Source of the DNA: Misgurnus anguillicaudatus
Taxonomy: Eukaryota; Chordata; Actinopteri; Cypriniformes; Cobitidae
Assembly (NCBI RefSeq): GCF_027580225.2
Contig: NC_073348.2
Span: 29,042,001 to 29,106,000, forward strand
Direction: 5' to 3'
Length of the DNA: 64,000 bases
This document shows positions 59,858 to 64,000 of this stretch, one piece after another. Within the stretch, counting starts at the first letter, position 1. Every line of letters begins with the position of its first letter. The position numbers and the translations under genes were made by a program. The notes below the pieces were generated by a model that saw only the letters and a program-made list of their open reading frames with translations, was not told where the DNA came from and did not search any database.

Positions 59858-62800
59858 GTCAGAGTCCACAGCTGTAACTTTCTGTGGTTTTGAGCTCTAC
59901 GGGTTACATTATGTCTATCATTTTATGTTATATAGAATCATATGTGTTTGCTGCTATCGTGATTATTGTTTGCTGTGTAGATAAGACCTTACTGTGTGCT
60001 GTATATTGTGCATGCTGGTTGCTGTTCTTTTATAGTAAATGCCTTTAGGCATCAATAATGTGCTAATATTTATCTGTCTGTTTATGCATGTGTTCACGGA
60101 AACCATCTGCTGGCAAACAGGGCAGAAGAGAGAACACATGGGTTAGGTAAATAAACTACGTAGAGAAAGGGGTCTTTTACTCATGAGCTTGAGTAAGGCA
60201 GCGTGTTGAAGTGACACAGGAGAAAGGAATGATGGAGTCTCCCCTCCGCATGAGGGTTTTGAAGAGGACCGGCTTACTGAAAGTTCAGCCTTTTCTCAAT
60301 GCGATCATACCGGGGATCACCCAGAATAGCCGGTTACACACACTGACGCAGACTCTCCTCAGAGAAAATTACTGGGAGTTCCCCATCCTCATCCAGCTTA
60401 TGATGTGCGATGCCTGTACGTTTACTCCCTGATCATACACAGAGAATTTATGCTGCTAGTATTTGTTGTTGGCTGCGGGTAGGCCATATAGCTAAAAATT
60501 ATGTCTTCATAAAACTTCATGTGTCTTCTTGTAATATATTCATATGTAATCTGATCTTGCATCCATATACTTGATATATTTCATGTATATATGTACATAC
60601 ATTTTATATGTACTTAAATGCTTTGAAGTGACTTCAAGGGGATTTTTCTGAAAAGTTCCACTAAACAACCTTAATTGCCAAGTAGGTTTTAAAACTGCTT
60701 AATGCAAATATAGTAAAAATACAGTAAAAAATATTTTTCCACACTTTGGGCCTTCATAATTCATAAAATAACTAACTATATGAACATAAATCATAGTTTC
60801 AAATTTATGCTATTTAAAATTAGTCTTAACATTCTCGCAGGTCAATACAATTTCCTGTTTAAGCATTGTTTTACTAAGCTTCATGTTGGAAATACATTAC
60901 AAACCGCCCCTTACAGGTCATAAGTGCTCACAGCTCGAGGCCTTTAGCCCATCTGCTAGGATGTGGTGAGACGGACATGAGCAGGGTTGAGACGTCTAGT
61001 AATTATACGCCTATGGCTCAAGTCATGCCAGTGAGAGGTGCAGCATGTGGGTGGTGAAGAGGAGGATGGAGTCTTTCTTTAGAAATGCTGACTGTAGGAG
61101 CTCAATGACACGTGCTTAGTCACTTTGTGGGCGCGCAGATGCCATCTTATTCATCTGTCCTTTCTTTATAATAATGAAGAAAGCCGTTTGACCACTCAAG
61201 TCACGCTTGGCATTCATTAAAGATCAGAAATGTTAACACTACAGGAAATGTAACCTTCATGCAGGAAGTGAAGAGGACAGAATGTGTGTATATGTTTTTA
61301 TATAAAAAAACTTCAGCATGTCCTGACCTGTTCTCATCATACTCTGTATAGAGTCGCAAGCAAACAGCTGTCAGTTTTTATATAATTATATAGTTAATTT
61401 AATTGAAAATGGAAAAAAAAACCTGTAACAAAATAAAAGTTGAATCGAAGAACTACTTGTGAAGTGAAACTGCAGCATCTGGGCTGCAAAGGACATGATA
61501 TGTTTGAGTTTGTTTGCAAACTTTTGTCCAAGTTTGTTTGCTTGTGTCTGTGTGGTATGTGTGTATTTGTACATGCGAGTGCATGTGGAGGCGCCAGGCA
61601 GGGGCCGACAAGGGCAAATACTGACATTTATTCGTTATCTGGAATGATTGATGGTGGGCTTTGGTTTAGACGCTGCATGTTGTCCTGCGCTCGTGTCTTA
61701 GGCCACTATGTCCTGTTCGACTGCTGTTCAGAGTCATTGCAGTCAGTTGAGGTTCAGTTTTGAAGGCAGTTATGGGTTTGAGGCTAAACCGGTGACTCAC
61801 GACTGATCTGTGATCAGTGCAGGCTGGCGCCCACACCAAACTGCTCTCAGATATCTTGGCCTGACTTCAGTATCCACATTATCTTGATTAGGATCAGTTA
61901 GAATTAAACAAAACCTTTTACTGAATTTGTCTCTTTATACCAGATACACCTGTAAGAAAAAATCTGATAAAGTGTTTATCCTAGACAGGAATGATAACAA
62001 ATTGGGAAGCACATTAAGATTTTGAAAGTTGGAAAGGGTAGGACTTGAAAACACTAATTATTGCAATTTAATGCAAGGATGCAAAAATTATACACTTTAT
62101 CTTTTGAATCTCATATAAAAAAAAAACTCTGAGCTATAACCTTTAATGGGATAACATGTTTTTACACCTGCTGTCTAAAGACATATGCATAACCAACCCA
62201 CACAAACATTACATGACTTATCTCCTATTCACACATCACTAATTTATGATAGAGGTGCAATAGCAGAATCAGAAGTGGAGACAGACACAAAGCTGTTTTG
62301 CTTGTGTTGAGTACAGAAAAAGAGACAGAAGCAGTTACAACCTGTAGAACAGCTCTTTGTCATAACACTAAGTGAAACATGCAGGCCATGCAGGACGTTC
62401 AGCTTTTTGTATATGCATATATTATAGATATAGTATAGTGCACTTTTAATATATAATGTACAGTATGTTCAGTGTTAATTCGCGTTTCTGTACTTGTGTG
62501 TGCATATCACTTGTTTTTGCATGCAATTTTCAAGTTCTTGTTTATATTTTTGTACGTGTAATTCTTCCTTTGACAGTTCGGCCGTTTACCAAAACCTAAA
62601 CTTCAGTCCGTTTCTTAAACGAAGCAAAATGTCATATGATTCGGGAAATGAAACGCTTCACTGAACGTTTTTATTTCAAAAATACAATGCGTTTGAAACA
62701 GTAACAGCTAAACATCAGATAAACACTATCTTTTGCTTTACTAGTCAGGGTGTCAATACCACAAACATTTATGCCTTTCATATGCTGGCCTGTGTCTCGC

Positions 62801-63170
62801 TGTTCTTCCGTTTCTTTCAGTTGCACAAACGTTGGCATTTTGACTAGTGAAAAAGCAGTTTCACACATTTGTTTTTGATGTTTACATAAATAGTTTCTTT
62901 CACAGCTACCACTTTTAAAAGTATGGTGCCATTTTTGGGCTGATGTTTCAATGCTGAACATGAGAAGAACACAAGTCTGTGCGTGTGTTGTTATTTTTTT
63001 GGTTGTGGGCTGCATGGTGTACTGTGTGTATTTGTGATTGCGGGTTTTATAGCATTCGTTGACTGAGAGAAACAACATGCAGCGTGTTTTAGATCCGGCA
63101 GCTAGAACACAATTAGACTTTGAGCCAACAGCAATTATCTGTCTGGGGTGAGACCGTCTGTATTGTATAT

Positions 63171-64000
63171 CTCTCTCTCTCTCACACATACACACACACA
63201 CACTCTCTCACTCACTCCAGTCCATATTCACTCACTCACTCACTCACTCACTCCAGTCCATATTTACTCACTCCAGTCTAAACTTACTCACTCACTCCAG
63301 CACATACTCACTCACACACTCACTCACTAATCCCAGTCTATACTCACTCACTCCAGTCCATACTCACTCACTCACTCCAGTCTATACTCACTCACTCACC
63401 CCAGTCCATAATCACTCACTCACCCCAGTCCATAATCACTCACTCACCCCAGTCCATAATCACTCACTCACCCCAGTCCATAATCACTCACTCACTCTAG
63501 TCCATACTCACTCACTCACCCCAGTCTATACTCACTCACTCCACTCCATACTCACTCACTCACTCACTCACTCACTCCAGTCCATACTCACTCCAGTCCA
63601 TACTCACTCACTCAGTCCATACTCACTCACTCCACTCCATACTCACTCACTCCACTCCATACTCACTCACTCCACTCCATACTCACTCACTCCACTCCAT
63701 ACTCACTCACTCCACTCCATACTCACTCACTCCACTCCATACTCACTCCACTCCATACTCACTCCACTCCATACTCACTCCACTCCATACTCACTCCACT
63801 CCATACTCACTCCACTCCATACTCACTCCACTCCATACTCACTCCACTCCATACTCACTCCAGTCCATACTCACTCCAGTCCATACTCACTCCAGTCCAT
63901 ATTCACTCCAGTCCATACTCATTCCAGTCCATACTCACTCACTCACTCACTCACTCACTCCAGTCCATACTCACTCACTCCAGTCCATATTCACTCACTC
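63171..64000 (+). repeat. CACT-rich minisatellite running off the right edge
   Basis: More than 800 bp built from CCAGTCCATACTCACT with variable numbers of extra CACT. Unit length is 24 bp at about 63399-63495 (CCCAGTCCATAATCACTCAC...), 20 bp at about 63624-63740 (CTCCACTCCATACTCACTCA), and 16 bp at about 63740-63945 (first CTCCACTCCATACTCA, then CTCCAGTCCATACTCA). It begins with a CT/CA simple run at 63171-63205. Open frames across it are artefacts. Confidence 0.95.

Larger units (their letters stand above)
48104..64000 (+). other. cblb: cblb intron (rest of window), no further exon found
   Basis: After the GTAAGA donor I find no sequence matching the next Cbl-b segments (LTKLSLIF, the FWRK/EF-hand part, SH2-like or RING). 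The next exon is therefore presumed to lie beyond the window, although a short exon could be missed by eye. The stretch is mostly unique AT-rich DNA with scattered simple repeats, one foldback element near 51.5 kb, one ATCGG-rich element at 59 kb, and a minisatellite at the right end. In contrast to the upstream 46 kb, I see no element with both TTAA-AGG and CCT-TTAA ends. Confidence 0.7.

Noticed and set aside
62671..63201. 176-residue minus-strand open frame, the longest in the window
   Set aside because: It starts in the CT/CA simple repeat (MCVCMCERERD), has no recognised domain, and lies on the antisense strand of the cblb intron. Its length alone is compatible with chance.
63206..64000. 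CRISPR-like array of regular repeats at the right edge
   Set aside because: Repeats directly abut without unique spacers, the units are CACT-rich, and the context is a vertebrate genome, so this is a minisatellite.
48104..64000. A third cblb coding exon
   Set aside because: I looked for LTKLSLIF, FWRK, and SH2-like or RING motifs and found none. A short exon could still have been missed by eye.

Overview
The window looks like AT-rich genomic DNA of a cyprinid-type teleost fish (a zebrafish, carp or goldfish relative). The evidence is one vertebrate gene with GT-AG style exons, very dense short DNA transposons of the kinds typical of cyprinids, Tc1-family elements, tRNA-derived SINE pieces ending in the common fish tail (TTGAATGCACYGTAAGT), and long microsatellites. 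The species cannot be fixed from the sequence.

Only one protein-coding gene is recognised. It is the 5' end of a Cbl-b type E3 ubiquitin ligase gene (cblb) on the + strand: a CpG-rich promoter with two inverted CCAAT boxes (about 46.25-46.56 kb), a probable non-coding first exon, the start-codon exon (47127-47279), a (CTAT)n microsatellite in the next intron, and a second coding exon (about 47853-48103). From 48104 to the window end I find no further Cbl exon, so about 16 kb is treated as intron. The two exons encode the start of the four-helix part of the tyrosine-kinase-binding domain. The junction between them is one G short of a normal splice boundary. This is either an assembly error or a damaging variant.

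The 46 kb upstream holds no recognisable protein gene. A CpG-rich, GC-balanced block at 3.4-5.7 kb may be a promoter of an unannotated transcript, possibly on the minus strand. The rest is mostly a graveyard of non-autonomous DNA transposons. At least nine families share one format: TTAA target duplication, termini AGG...CCT, and often long palindromic arms. Several are nested, so their relative ages can be read. Two of these families carry a short THAP-like start (Met, a basic stretch, Cys-x3-4-Cys) in their interior, which suggests derivation from THAP-encoding, TTAA-targeting elements of the Kolobok kind. One dead Tc1/mariner copy has complete 29-bp inverted repeats, and its transposase pieces show DD36E spacing. 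It sits inside another short element. A second, older Tc1 remnant lies at 30 kb.

The intronic 48-64 kb is much poorer in the TTAA elements. It carries a few other repeats and ends in a CACT-rich minisatellite that runs off the right edge. I see no CRISPR, operon, tRNA or rRNA gene, and no multi-gene system. The points most worth a second look are the cblb splice junction, the THAP-bearing palindromic elements, the DD36E element, and the orphan CpG island.
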